Source: JANQHS01 sp965227315 (GTDB lineage Bacteria > Bacteroidota > Bacteroidia > Cytophagales > CCMP332). From it: a stretch of DNA of 64,000 nucleotides. The translations under genes and the position numbers were made by a program. Under the pieces are notes generated by a model. The model worked only from the letters and a program-made list of their open reading frames with translations. It made no database searches and had not been told where the DNA came from. Shown one piece after another: positions 45,204 through 52,972 of the stretch (position 1 is the stretch's first letter; each line of letters opens with the position of its first letter). The DNA lies in contig OZ245737.1 in NCBI GenBank assembly GCA_965227315.1, forward strand, positions 558,001-622,000, given 5' to 3'.

Positions 45204-45734
45204 TTGATCCTCAATGGAGCCAATCATCCTTTTTTCGATGTCTTCTTCAAATACCTGACATACCTCGGTGATGGGATGTTTTGCCTTATCATTTTCATTG
45301 TTCTTCTTTTCAGAAAATACAGATATTCCACCGATTACCTGATTATTTTCCTGCTGACCGGTTTCTTTGTTCAGCTCGGCAAGCGACTTCTTTTTCCCGA
45401 CGAATTAAGACCGTTGGGCGAATTGGGAAGTGAAGCGATCAATTTGATCAGCGGCGTAGATCTGCACGAAAGAAATTCGTTTCCCTCCGGACATACGGCC
45501 ACCGGTGTTTCCACATTCCTATTTATCGCCGTGTTGTCGCCCAGACTATTTCAAAAGATTCTTTTGATCCTGACCGGCCTGTTGGTCGGTTATTCCCGGA
45601 TCTACATAGGTCAGCATTTTCTGAGCGATGTACTCGCAGGTACCTTTATCGCAGTTTTAGCAGTATATACCTGGCTTTGGATCTCCAATCGTATTCGCTG
45701 GTCCCCAAAACTCGAGGGCCGTATCGGCGTATGA
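45204..45734 (+). CDS. PAP2-family phosphatase, N-terminus possibly frameshifted
   Basis: A membrane phosphatase of the PAP2 (lipid phosphatase) family, at least 176 residues. Motifs: KRLLFPDELRP (KxxxxxxRP), SFPSGHT and SRIYIGQHFLSDV, which give the acid-phosphatase active site, plus several helices. Substrates are likely undecaprenyl or phosphatidyl lipid phosphates. TTG at 45204 is the first usual start codon in frame, but the same frame is open back to 45063 and already encodes a hydrophobic helix (AFFFLLGIWILGLGFLL) without a start. An ATG at 45050, one frame off, runs to a stop at 45121. A 1-base shift would join the two. The gene abuts the 3' end of the DUF4296 gene. Confidence 0.8.
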   Translation: MILNGANHPFFDVFFKYLTYLGDGMFCLIIFIVLLFRKYRYSTDYLIIFLLTGFFVQLGKRLLFPDELRPLGELGSEAINLISGVDLHERNSFPSGHTATGVSTFLFIAVLSPRLFQKILLILTGLLVGYSRIYIGQHFLSDVLAGTFIAVLAVYTWLWISNRIRWSPKLEGRIGV

Positions 45735-46079
45735 TCATTTCCGGGTCGCACGCATTTCCGCCTGCTCCTGGTTCAGGGTATCTATGACCCACTCGTAGAT
45801 CTCATCCAGGTCCTGGATATTCTGAGAATAAAATTCATAGCTCCGAATGAACTCCGCGGTGTCAACCCCATACCTGTTGAGAATCTCATTTTCCATGCTC
45901 AGATACAATGAATAGGTACTGTCCTTTGGCAATCTCTTCTCTTCGATGATGGCTTCAGTAATATGAATGTCAATTAGAATGGAAGCCATCTTCTCCTTGG
46001 GGATAAGATCATCGGGCCTGCGATCTCCGGAACAAGCCAACAAGGAAATGAGCAACAAGAAAAAAATCGCCCTGCTCAT
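45735..46079 (-). CDS. DUF4296 lipoprotein
   Basis: A 114-residue lipoprotein. Signal MSRAIFFLLLISLLAC with lipidated C16. The mature part (DDLIPKEKMASILIDIHITEA, YLSMENEILNRYGVDTAEF, YEFYSQNIQDLDEIYEWVIDTL) is the DUF4296 domain known from Bacteroidota. ATG at 46079 was chosen for the lipoprotein signal; the frame opens further upstream into the DUF423 gene. It overlaps that gene by 4 bases (ATGA-type), so it is the last gene of a four-gene unit. Function of the family is unknown. Confidence 0.88.
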   Translation of the reverse strand: MSRAIFFLLLISLLACSGDRRPDDLIPKEKMASILIDIHITEAIIEEKRLPKDSTYSLYLSMENEILNRYGVDTAEFIRSYEFYSQNIQDLDEIYEWVIDTLNQEQAEMRATRK

Positions 46080-46444
46080 TTCTGTTTGAATCCTAACCAG
46101 GCAAATGCCAACCAGCCTAACATAAACGAGATTCCTCCGAAAGGAGCCGCAGAACTGGAGGCTGTCAATCCAATGTATTTTAACATAATCGTTCCACAGA
46201 AAAGAAAGATCCCAGCCATAAACAGGCCGGCCGGAATATTCCACATGACCGAGCCATCACGAGACCCAATTATGCCCACCAGCAATATCCCAATGGCATG
46301 GAACATGTAGTAATTATGAGCCCGAAAAAAAGGCTCCCGGCCATTTGTAGCCTCTAGAGCTTCCGCAAAAAAATGACTTCCCATGGCCCCGATCATTACG
46401 CCTACCGCCAAAAGCACGCCTCCAACTAAAACCCAATATTTCAT
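46076..46444 (-). CDS. DUF423 family membrane protein
   Basis: A 122-residue membrane protein of the DUF423 (YgdD-like) family. Four helices; the first runs WVLVGGVLLAVGVMIGAMGSH, and the family block GAMGSHFFAEAL is followed by YYMFHAIGILLVGI, LFMAGIFLFCGTIMLKYIG and APFGGISFMLGWLAF. Family function is unknown. It overlaps both neighbours by 4 bases, so it is translationally coupled with YggS upstream and DUF4296 downstream. Confidence 0.92.
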   Translation of the reverse strand: MKYWVLVGGVLLAVGVMIGAMGSHFFAEALEATNGREPFFRAHNYYMFHAIGILLVGIIGSRDGSVMWNIPAGLFMAGIFLFCGTIMLKYIGLTASSSAAPFGGISFMLGWLAFAWLGFKQK

Positions 46445-47100
46445 ATTTCTCTTGCTCCAAAAATTTTTGTTCCTATTCTAACCATATTGCTCCCGCAGTT
46501 TACGGCGATCTCGTAATCCCCTGTCATTCCCATGGAGAGTATTTGCATACGGATATCAGAATTCCAATTCATGCTTCCAAGCTTGTCAAAAACGCTCCTG
46601 AGCTCCATAAATTCTTTTTGGACCTGTTGCTGCTCGGAAGTATTTGTAGCCATTCCCATCAAACCCCTGACCTTAATGCACTCAAGTCCTTCCTGATCCA
46701 TTTCTTTCATGAATGCTTCCAGTTCCTGAACGGGAACTCCGAATTTTGATTCTTCTTTGGCAATATGCGCCTGGATCAAAACCGAGATCTTTCTGCCTGC
46801 CCTCTCCGCCTGTTTGTTGATCTCCCTGGCCAATCTGAGGCTGTCGACCCCATGGATCAGATGAACAAATGGGGCCAGATATTTCACCTTGTTTCGTTGA
46901 AGATGGCCTACAAAATGCCATTGGATGTCCTTTGGAAGTAGCTCGTATTTTTCAGTTAACTCCTGAACCTTGTTTTCGCCAAAAGCATGATGCCCCTCTT
47001 TGTAAACCTCGAGAATGCGCTCAGGAGGCTTTGTTTTGGAGATTGCTACAACAGCGACATTTTCTCCGACCTGCTTTTTGATTTCTTCCAATATGCTCAT
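46441..47100 (-). CDS. YggS-type pyridoxal-phosphate homeostasis protein
   Basis: A 219-residue PLP-binding protein of the PLPBP/YggS family, an alanine-racemase-like barrel without the second domain. PLP-lysine in AISKTKPPE near residue 23, HHAFGENKVQEL, IQWHFVGHLQRNKVKY and VRGLMGMATNT are the typical blocks; the C-terminal SMGMTGDYEIAVNCGSNMVRIG is also family-like. It manages free PLP in the cell rather than acting as a known enzyme. It overlaps the thioredoxin-like gene upstream and DUF423 downstream by 4 bases each. Confidence 0.94.
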   Translation of the reverse strand: MSILEEIKKQVGENVAVVAISKTKPPERILEVYKEGHHAFGENKVQELTEKYELLPKDIQWHFVGHLQRNKVKYLAPFVHLIHGVDSLRLAREINKQAERAGRKISVLIQAHIAKEESKFGVPVQELEAFMKEMDQEGLECIKVRGLMGMATNTSEQQQVQKEFMELRSVFDKLGSMNWNSDIRMQILSMGMTGDYEIAVNCGSNMVRIGTKIFGAREI

Positions 47101-48083
47101 TTGCCGCCTGAATTTACCATATGGTCGAGCGCTTCAAAAGTAACGGGGAGATTTTCCTTATTACCAGCCTGTTTCCTGATCTTCTTGAACGAGGATCTCG
47201 CATCACCGAAATTTCCGGTAAGGTACTCGATCCCGCAACGCGTGTCTGACTTGTTGATGTCCGGTTTTCTCCGGATCGATTCATTGATCAACTGATGGCT
47301 CAGATAAAAATCCGGACTGTTCTTCGCGATATAAAATGACAGAAAATGTTGTTGAATTTCGTTTAGCAGATCCATTTCAACACATTTCCAGGTGATCTCC
47401 GGAACAGAAGCACTATTGTTTGAATAGATGGAATAAACCAGGGAAGCCATCATCAAATCAGGATCGTCCAATTCGAGTTCCAATTCTTTCATCTTTCTGG
47501 ACTCCCTATTGATCGCAAACGTATATGCCTGGCCACAATGCTTTTCAGGCCATAATTCCGCTATTGAATAGTTGTTTTCAAAATAGGCCTGCTTTTGATT
47601 CAGATAGTTCAGCATGGGTTGATCCATGCTGTTAAAGGAAGAAAACTCTTTAAGGGATGACAGGAATCCCCTGGGAGGTAAATATCCGTCCACTCTCTTT
47701 ACAAGATCTCCGCTGGAATCAAAAAACAGGATTGTTGGAAATCCTTTCACGTTGTTCTTCCGGGCGAGTTGAAGTCCTTCACCCTTCTCTCCATCGATCG
47801 AAAGGATCCTGATACCCTGTTCTTCCATATAGTCGAGGACCGACGGGTCTTTCATGGTGAGTTTCTCAAATTTCCGGCAGTATCCGCACCAGGAGGCCAT
47901 AATTTCAACCACATAAGGCTTACCGTTTTTTTGAGAATCCTCTCTGAATTCAGAAAAACTGCCTTCAAACCAAGGATCAGTTATTCTCTGAGCTGCTGAT
48001 CCTGTTCCAAAAACGCCTGCCAAGGCGAGGAACAAGGTAAAAACATACCGGTATGAGAATGAGGATTTTATCTGGGGTACCAT
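47097..48083 (-). CDS. Secreted thioredoxin-family protein
   Basis: A 328-residue exported thioredoxin-fold protein. Signal peptide to ~31 (YVFTLFLALAGVFGTGSA). The active site WCGYC is at residues 65-69 (EIMASWCGYCRKFEKLT), the cis-Pro site follows in VKGFPTILFFDSSGD, and a helical C-terminal part of ~180 residues is not recognised. It resembles thiol-disulfide exchange proteins of the periplasm. ATG at 48083 gives the signal peptide; the frame opens further, but would overlap the rpsF promoter. It leads the unit with YggS, DUF423 and DUF4296. Confidence 0.9.
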   Translation of the reverse strand: MVPQIKSSFSYRYVFTLFLALAGVFGTGSAAQRITDPWFEGSFSEFREDSQKNGKPYVVEIMASWCGYCRKFEKLTMKDPSVLDYMEEQGIRILSIDGEKGEGLQLARKNNVKGFPTILFFDSSGDLVKRVDGYLPPRGFLSSLKEFSSFNSMDQPMLNYLNQKQAYFENNYSIAELWPEKHCGQAYTFAINRESRKMKELELELDDPDLMMASLVYSIYSNNSASVPEITWKCVEMDLLNEIQQHFLSFYIAKNSPDFYLSHQLINESIRRKPDINKSDTRCGIEYLTGNFGDARSSFKKIRKQAGNKENLPVTFEALDHMVNSGGK

Positions 48084-48114
48084 TTGGGTTTTCTGGTCAC
48101 AATCTCTAATTTTG
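48083..48114 (+). promoter_or_regulatory. Strong Bacteroidota-type promoter for rpsF-rpsR-rplI
   Basis: TTTG at 48083 and TAATTTTG at 48107 are 20 bases apart, an exact match to the Bacteroidota consensus TTTG-N(17-23)-TAnnTTTG. The start of rpsF is at 48141. The -33 element overlaps the start codon of the divergent thioredoxin-like gene. Confidence 0.8.
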
Positions 48115-48140
48115 CGCTTCCAAAATTTAAAGTGCATTTA

Positions 48141-48506
48141 ATGGCCAAAAATCAATTTGAAACAATTTTTATCCTGACTCCGGTATTATCCGACCAGCAG
48201 ATGAAAGATTCTGTGGACCGGTACAGGGACTTCCTAAAATCCAATGGAGCAAAGTTAATCCATGAGGAGAATTGGGGGTTAAGAAAACTCGCTTATCCTA
48301 TCCTTCAAAAATCAACTGGCTTTTATCAACTGTTCCAGTTCGAATGCGAAGGTCCGACTATTGAAAAACTCGAAACCGAGTACAATAGGGACGAAGCGAT
48401 TTTAAGGTTCCTTACTGTCAAGCTTGATAAGCATGGCATCGTTTACAACGAGAAGAGAAGGAAAAAACAGGGGAAAGGTGAAACCAAAACTGAAGAAGCA
48501 GCATGA
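48141..48506 (+). CDS. rpsF: 30S ribosomal protein S6
   Basis: A 121-residue ribosomal protein S6. Motifs: YRDFLKSNGAKLIHEENWGLRKLAYPI and GFYQLFQFECEGPTIEKLE-like blocks (each in part), then LRFLTVKLDKHG. The tail KRRKKQGKGETKTEEAA is basic/acidic and typical of the group. ATG at 48141 (MAKNQFETIF) is used; an upstream in-frame ATG would start inside the promoter. Its stop overlaps the rpsR start (ATGA). Confidence 0.97.
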   Translation: MAKNQFETIFILTPVLSDQQMKDSVDRYRDFLKSNGAKLIHEENWGLRKLAYPILQKSTGFYQLFQFECEGPTIEKLETEYNRDEAILRFLTVKLDKHGIVYNEKRRKKQGKGETKTEEAA

Positions 48507-48757
48507 CACTAGTAAACGAACCCATCAATCAGGAAAGAAGGAGAAAGAAGTTTTGTTGGTTCAAGAAGAACAACATCAAATACATCGACTATAAGGATCC
48601 GAATTTCCTTTTAAAGTTTGTCAATGAGAACGGAAAGATCCTTCCCAGAAGGATTACCGGAACAAGCTTGAAATATCAAAGAAAACTCGCGACCGCGATC
48701 AAAAGGTCAAGGCAATTAGCCCTGATGCCTTACGACGCTGATCAGCTAAATCAATAA
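48503..48757 (+). CDS. rpsR: 30S ribosomal protein S18
   Basis: An 84-residue S18, basic. Motifs: KKNNIKYIDYKDPNFL, KILPRRITGTSLKYQR and LATAIKRSRQLALMPY, all typical. It sits between S6 and L9 in the common rpsF-rpsR-rplI order and overlaps rpsF by 4 bases. Confidence 0.98.
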   Translation: MTLVNEPINQERRRKKFCWFKKNNIKYIDYKDPNFLLKFVNENGKILPRRITGTSLKYQRKLATAIKRSRQLALMPYDADQLNQ

Positions 48758-48762
48758 TCGGC

Positions 48763-49215
48763 ATGGAAGTTATTCTTAAAGACGATATCCAAGGCCTTGG
48801 TTACAAGAATGATATTGTAACTGTGAAGGCGGGTTACGGAAGGAACTTTCTGATCCCCAAGGGTCTGGCCCTTTTGGCAAATGAAGGGAATAAGAAAGTA
48901 CATGAAGAAAACCTGAGGCAAAAGGCCAAAAAGCTTGAGCAAGAGAAAAACGATGCTGTCAAGCTTGCTGAGAAAATCGGCGACCTGAGCCTTGAACTCA
49001 AAGCAAAGGTTGGAGAAAAGGGAAAGATATTTGGAGCGATCACCACGCTTCAGGTATCAGATGCCTTGAAGGAAAAAAGTTTTAACATCGACAGGAAGAA
49101 GATCTCCTTTGATGGCGACATCAAGGTGATCGGAGAATATTTTGCTGAACTGGACCTACATAAGGAAGTGAAGCAAAAAATCAAGATCCTGGTTATACCG
49201 GAAGAAGAAAAATAA
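48763..49215 (+). CDS. rplI: 50S ribosomal protein L9
   Basis: A 150-residue L9. The N-terminal domain has MEVILKDDIQGLGYKNDIV and KAGYGRNFLIPKGLA, joined by a long helix (EENLRQKAKKLEQEKND) to the C-terminal domain (GKIFGAITTLQVSDAL, IKVIGEYFAELDLHKEV). It starts 5 bases after rpsR and is followed by a terminator, so it ends the ribosomal unit. Confidence 0.98.
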   Translation: MEVILKDDIQGLGYKNDIVTVKAGYGRNFLIPKGLALLANEGNKKVHEENLRQKAKKLEQEKNDAVKLAEKIGDLSLELKAKVGEKGKIFGAITTLQVSDALKEKSFNIDRKKISFDGDIKVIGEYFAELDLHKEVKQKIKILVIPEEEK

Positions 49216-49221
49216 CAAAGA

Positions 49222-49242
49222 CCCCGCCCAGCGGGGTTTTTT
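49222..49242 (+). terminator. Rho-independent terminator after rplI
   Basis: CCCCGC and GCGGGG flank the loop CCA, followed by six T. The next start codon follows only five bases later. Confidence 0.9.
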
Positions 49243-49246
49243 ATTG

Positions 49247-50233
49247 ATGAAACTTTCCACTCCAGTACCCGGCCCGAACTATCCGTTCAAACTGGATCAC
49301 AATACCCGATTCCTATCTCTGGGGTCCTGCTTTGCCCATAGCATTGGTGAAAAGCTGGAGAACCAAGGCTATCGTATTACCAGCAATCCTTTCGGAACAA
49401 TATACAATCCTCGGGTATTTGAACTCATCGCAAATCAGCTCAACCAAAAAGATCCACAGGCGATAGAGGCTTCCATATTCGAAAAACAGGCACTGTGGTA
49501 CTCCTACCATTTTCATTCGGATATCAGGGCAAAATCCAGAAAAGAGCTCCTGAAGCTTATTGAGAAAAAGATCAGCGATTGCCTGAATGCCCTCGAGGGA
49601 AGTTCGGTGCTAATACTAACCCTGGGCACTTCAAAGGTTTTTGAACTCAGCGATCCAAATTTTGAGGTTGGCAATTGCCATAAAATGCCGAACAAGCTTT
49701 TCAACTCAAGGCTTCTAAGTCAGCAAGAAATCACGACGAGCCTGAAGAATACACTTCATTTGTTTCGTCAGATCAATCCGGAGTTGAAGGTTATCATCAC
49801 GGTTAGCCCTGTAAGGCATGTCGCCGATGGAGCAGAAATCAACCAGAGATCTAAGGCAAGGTTGGTTCTTGCCGCAGAGGAAATCGTGGAACAGGACCAG
49901 TCCGCCTTTTATTTCCCTTCTTACGAAATCATGATGGATGAACTCAGGGATTATCGTTTCTATGGCAATGATCTTGTTCACCCCAGTGATCTGGCGATTG
50001 AGGTTATCTGGGAAAGGTTCCGGGAGGCGGGCTTTTCTAAGGGATCAATTGCTATTGGGCGTACAGTGGAGAAAATCAAAAGAGGATTGGCGCACAAGGC
50101 ATTCAATCCTGACTCAGCGGAACATCAAAAGTTTCTTTCCAAACTTTTGGAAGACGCGCTCAGTACAGATATAGCTCCCCTGCTAGAGCCGGAAATCATG
50201 GCTCTTAAAAAACTGATCAGGAAAAAGGGCTAA
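49247..50233 (+). CDS. GSCFA-domain protein
   Basis: A 328-residue protein of the GSCFA family, named for the motif that is intact here (LGSCFAHSIGEKL). The fold is SGNH-hydrolase-like, with conserved SNPFGTIYNP, LILTLGTSKVFE and VHPSDLAIEVIWERF (the final His-Pro-Ser of the family). A carbohydrate- or lipid-esterase role is often assumed but is not established. ATG at 49247 is preferred over the TTG one codon earlier. It follows the L9 terminator and stands alone. Confidence 0.92.
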   Translation: MKLSTPVPGPNYPFKLDHNTRFLSLGSCFAHSIGEKLENQGYRITSNPFGTIYNPRVFELIANQLNQKDPQAIEASIFEKQALWYSYHFHSDIRAKSRKELLKLIEKKISDCLNALEGSSVLILTLGTSKVFELSDPNFEVGNCHKMPNKLFNSRLLSQQEITTSLKNTLHLFRQINPELKVIITVSPVRHVADGAEINQRSKARLVLAAEEIVEQDQSAFYFPSYEIMMDELRDYRFYGNDLVHPSDLAIEVIWERFREAGFSKGSIAIGRTVEKIKRGLAHKAFNPDSAEHQKFLSKLLEDALSTDIAPLLEPEIMALKKLIRKKG

Positions 50234-50238
50234 GGAGA

Positions 50239-50544
50239 TTAGTTTTCTTCTTTCTTCAGGTATTTTCCGAACAAGGCTTTGGTCAACTCAAATCCCACAT
50301 TAAGTGCCTTTGAGTTGTAACCATCCTCATCCTTTTCTTCTGAAGAAATCAAGTCTGATTCCAGACCATCTTCCTCTTCCTCCAATTTTGAATCTCCTGC
50401 ATCTTCCACCTCTTCATTCACTCCCTCGATCACATCCAGGTTCAGGTTGTTGGAAAAACTCAACAGACCACCTGCACTTACCTCGGCTCCTAGGATCGAG
50501 AGAACAAATAGAAAGGTGAAAATTATCGTTGAAGACTTATTCAT
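50239..50544 (-). CDS. Small acidic secreted protein
   Basis: A 101-residue protein. Signal-like N-terminus MNKSSTIIFTFLFVLSILGA. The mature part is very acidic (EEEEDGLESDLISSEEKDED) with a C-terminal basic helix (FELTKALFGKYLKKEEN). I do not recognise a family. It is convergent with the GSCFA gene (5-base gap). A real gene is likely from the signal peptide and the isolated reading frame, but this is not certain. Confidence 0.6.
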   Translation of the reverse strand: MNKSSTIIFTFLFVLSILGAEVSAGGLLSFSNNLNLDVIEGVNEEVEDAGDSKLEEEEDGLESDLISSEEKDEDGYNSKALNVGFELTKALFGKYLKKEEN

Positions 50545-50718
50545 AGTTTATTTGACCTCGGCCACTGTTCTTCTAAATCCGTACCAATTCCTATAAAATA
50601 TTGATATACAGAATGTTATTTCGTCCTTCAAAATTATTCCCTAGGAAAAACTGTCCGTTTATAAACATTATTGAACGGATTTTGAACTGTTTTTGACCAT
50701 TTTTGATCCCATTATTCC

Positions 50719-52314
50719 ATGCACATGTTTCGTATACTCTTCTGTTCCGTACTTGTTCTACTCACATCGAATACCGCCCTTTTGGCCCAGGTCAAGGAAG
50801 GAGGGGCCACCAGGGTCATCGAGGAAATGAACACTGAAATGGATGATTTTTTCCCCTGCTGGACTCCTGATGGCAAAGAGATCTATTTCAGCAGAAAGAC
50901 AAAATCAAACAGCAATGACAAGGAATTCTACATTCTCAAAACCAAAGAAGTCACGCCCAAGAATTGGTCCGAACCCGTTGCTGTGACCAGAATCAATGGG
51001 GGATACGAACCGGGAATCGGTCATATATCTTCCGATGGAAGCAGATTCTACATTCAGGGCACATTTCAGAATCCGAAAAACGGCCGTAGTGAATCCGGCA
51101 TATTCATTTTTCTGAAGTCCGGAGAGGCCTGGAAGGTCATGGACAAGATCCGAATACCCTATTTCCGGAATCTTTCAAACGACCAATCCTTTTGCATGAG
51201 CCATGATGAGAGCACGTTGATCATCTCCATGCAGCATTTTGCTACCCGGGGGGTAGAGGATCTCTACTTCTCAAAAAGGAAAGAAGACGGCACCTGGACT
51301 GAGTTGGAAAGCCTGGGGAAAAATGTCAATACACCTTACGAAGAGTTTTATCCCTGGCTGGACTATGATAACCGGACCCTGTTTTACTCTACAAATGGTT
51401 TTTCCACTCTCGGGTCCAAGGACATTTTTGTGACCTACCGAATGGACGATACCTGGAAAAACTGGTCACCGCCGATCAACCTTGGTCCTTTGGTCAATAC
51501 GGAAGGCATGGACCTGGCTTTTCAGAGATCTCCCGTAGATCCAGATCATTTCCTCCTGGTAGCGGCACAATCCAGCGAAGGACATACGGATATATACCAA
51601 TACTTTTTTCCCGATTCTGTCCTGCCACACCCGATCCGGGTATTTGAACTGGATACCACTTCTCAATCCAGGGATCTGGCAAGCCATTCGGTCCTGCAGC
51701 TCTCGGATCAAAACCGGGTCAGGGTTGTAGCCCTGAACAGAAATAAGGATCACCTGATCCCCTATGAAGCCAGAATTCTCGATTCACAAGGTTTATTTCT
51801 GGACTCAGCCTTAGCGTCCGCTGGAGATACCTTGAGCTTCGATATTCTTTATGACACGGTATTCCTGAAAGTAAATTCCCCCGAACATCTGTCCGTGGAA
51901 AAACGAATCGTTTTCTCAAATAAATCCGTGGGTGTATCCAATCTGGAGATCATTTATCTTGACAGCCTTGTTTCCGGTAAGGCGATCAGACTTGACAACG
52001 TGCTTTTCGCGAAGGGCACACCTACCCTCCTACCCAGTTCATACCTTCAACTTGACCGTGTTCAGGAATTTCTTGAATCCCACCAGGAAAAGGAGATCAT
52101 GCTATTGGGACATACGGATATTGCCGGGAACAAAGAACTGAACCAAAAACTATCCGAAGACAGGGCCAAGGCGGTCAAAGCATATCTGGTCGATCGCGGG
52201 ATTAAAAGCAACAGGATCAGTACCGAGGGGTACGGTGGAGATAAACCACTGACAAGAAGAAGGGATGAAAAGTCAAGGGTAAAAAACCGAAGGGTGGAGT
52301 TTATAATCCTCTAA
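50719..52314 (+). CDS. PD40/OmpA-family envelope protein without TPR region
   Basis: A 531-residue exported protein. Signal peptide MHMFRILFCSVLVLLTSNTA. Residues ~40-310 hold TolB/PD40 beta-propeller blades (FFPCWTPDGKEIYFSRK, ISSDGSRFYIQGTF, YDNRTLFYSTNGFSTLGSKDIF). A beta-sandwich follows, and residues ~430-531 form an OmpA-like peptidoglycan-binding domain (IMLLGHTDIAGNKELNQ, YLVDRGIKSNRIS, RVKNRRVEFIIL). The order resembles PorE of the type IX system but lacks the TPR part. It lies apart from the PorE-like gene at 55.1 kb. The role is probably envelope anchoring, inferred from domains. Confidence 0.85.
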   Translation: MHMFRILFCSVLVLLTSNTALLAQVKEGGATRVIEEMNTEMDDFFPCWTPDGKEIYFSRKTKSNSNDKEFYILKTKEVTPKNWSEPVAVTRINGGYEPGIGHISSDGSRFYIQGTFQNPKNGRSESGIFIFLKSGEAWKVMDKIRIPYFRNLSNDQSFCMSHDESTLIISMQHFATRGVEDLYFSKRKEDGTWTELESLGKNVNTPYEEFYPWLDYDNRTLFYSTNGFSTLGSKDIFVTYRMDDTWKNWSPPINLGPLVNTEGMDLAFQRSPVDPDHFLLVAAQSSEGHTDIYQYFFPDSVLPHPIRVFELDTTSQSRDLASHSVLQLSDQNRVRVVALNRNKDHLIPYEARILDSQGLFLDSALASAGDTLSFDILYDTVFLKVNSPEHLSVEKRIVFSNKSVGVSNLEIIYLDSLVSGKAIRLDNVLFAKGTPTLLPSSYLQLDRVQEFLESHQEKEIMLLGHTDIAGNKELNQKLSEDRAKAVKAYLVDRGIKSNRISTEGYGGDKPLTRRRDEKSRVKNRRVEFIIL

Positions 52315-52381
52315 ATCACTTCGGTAATTTGTAAATTTTCTAATTTTCTTTAAATTAAACCAAGAATATAACCGATAAGGT

Positions 52382-52389
52382 TATTTTTG
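52382..52389 (+). promoter_or_regulatory. Putative -7 promoter box for the YfiR-like gene
   Basis: TATTTTTG matches TAnnTTTG exactly and lies 31 bases before the start at 52421. ACCAAGAATA occurs both before and after it, and ATAACC/GGTTAT form a small inverted repeat just upstream. The -33 element is not clear. Confidence 0.4.
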
Positions 52390-52420
52390 TTTTCGTAATA
52401 GCACTTAACCAAGAATAGGA

Positions 52421-52936
52421 ATGAAAAGGATAGTCACCCTTATCAGCATTTCCCTATTGACGATACCGTCGTATTCTCAGTGGGAAGAACAAGACATCAA
52501 GTTTCTTTTACTCAAAAAATTCGTTACACAGATCGAATGGCCCTCGGATTTCAACCAGAAGGAATTCAAGATCGGAGTATTTGGAAGCATGGGTCTTTAT
52601 CGTCAAATATCTCAAATGGACATCAGGCCATATCATGCGGGCACCTCGACGGTTTCATATTACTACATCAATAATATTGAAAGCCTTGTAGCCTGCAATA
52701 TTATTTATGTGCCCAATGAGTTCACGGACGAACTAAACGTAATTCAAAAGAATTTGGAAGGTCATCCCATACTGTACATCACCGAAAAAGATGGGGCTTT
52801 AGAGGAAGGCTCAATGATCAATTTTATCACCAGGAATGATGGCAATATCACCTATGAGATCAACAAGGCCGCACTCAAGGAAAGTAAGTTGTATTACTCC
52901 CACAAGATTGTTGAGGGAAGTACATATGCCGATTAA
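52421..52936 (+). CDS. YfiR/DUF4154-family periplasmic protein
   Basis: A 171-residue periplasmic protein. Signal peptide MKRIVTLISISLLTIPSYS. The DUF4154 domain covers the rest, with KKFVTQIEWPSDFNQKEFKIGVFG, SLVACNIIYVPNEF, GHPILYITEKDGALEEGSMINF and EINKAALKESKLYYS. In Pseudomonas YfiR holds back a diguanylate cyclase in the periplasm. No such cyclase adjoins here, so its partner is unknown. It stands alone and ends at a bidirectional terminator. Confidence 0.85.
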   Translation: MKRIVTLISISLLTIPSYSQWEEQDIKFLLLKKFVTQIEWPSDFNQKEFKIGVFGSMGLYRQISQMDIRPYHAGTSTVSYYYINNIESLVACNIIYVPNEFTDELNVIQKNLEGHPILYITEKDGALEEGSMINFITRNDGNITYEINKAALKESKLYYSHKIVEGSTYAD

Positions 52937-52939
52937 TAG

Positions 52940-52967
52940 AAAGCCCCGGAAGTAGTTCCGGGGCTTT
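52940..52967. terminator. Bidirectional terminator between convergent genes
   Basis: AAAGCCCCGGAA and TTCCGGGGCTTT flank a 4-base loop; runs of A and T on the two sides let it serve both strands. It lies between the YfiR-like gene and the DUF2911 gene. Confidence 0.9.
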
Positions 52968-52972
52968 TAATG

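Noticed and set aside
50545..50718. Possible small RNA or operator in the 174-base gap
   Set aside because: Several TTTTTGA words occur, but no inverted repeat, terminator or clean promoter pair was found.
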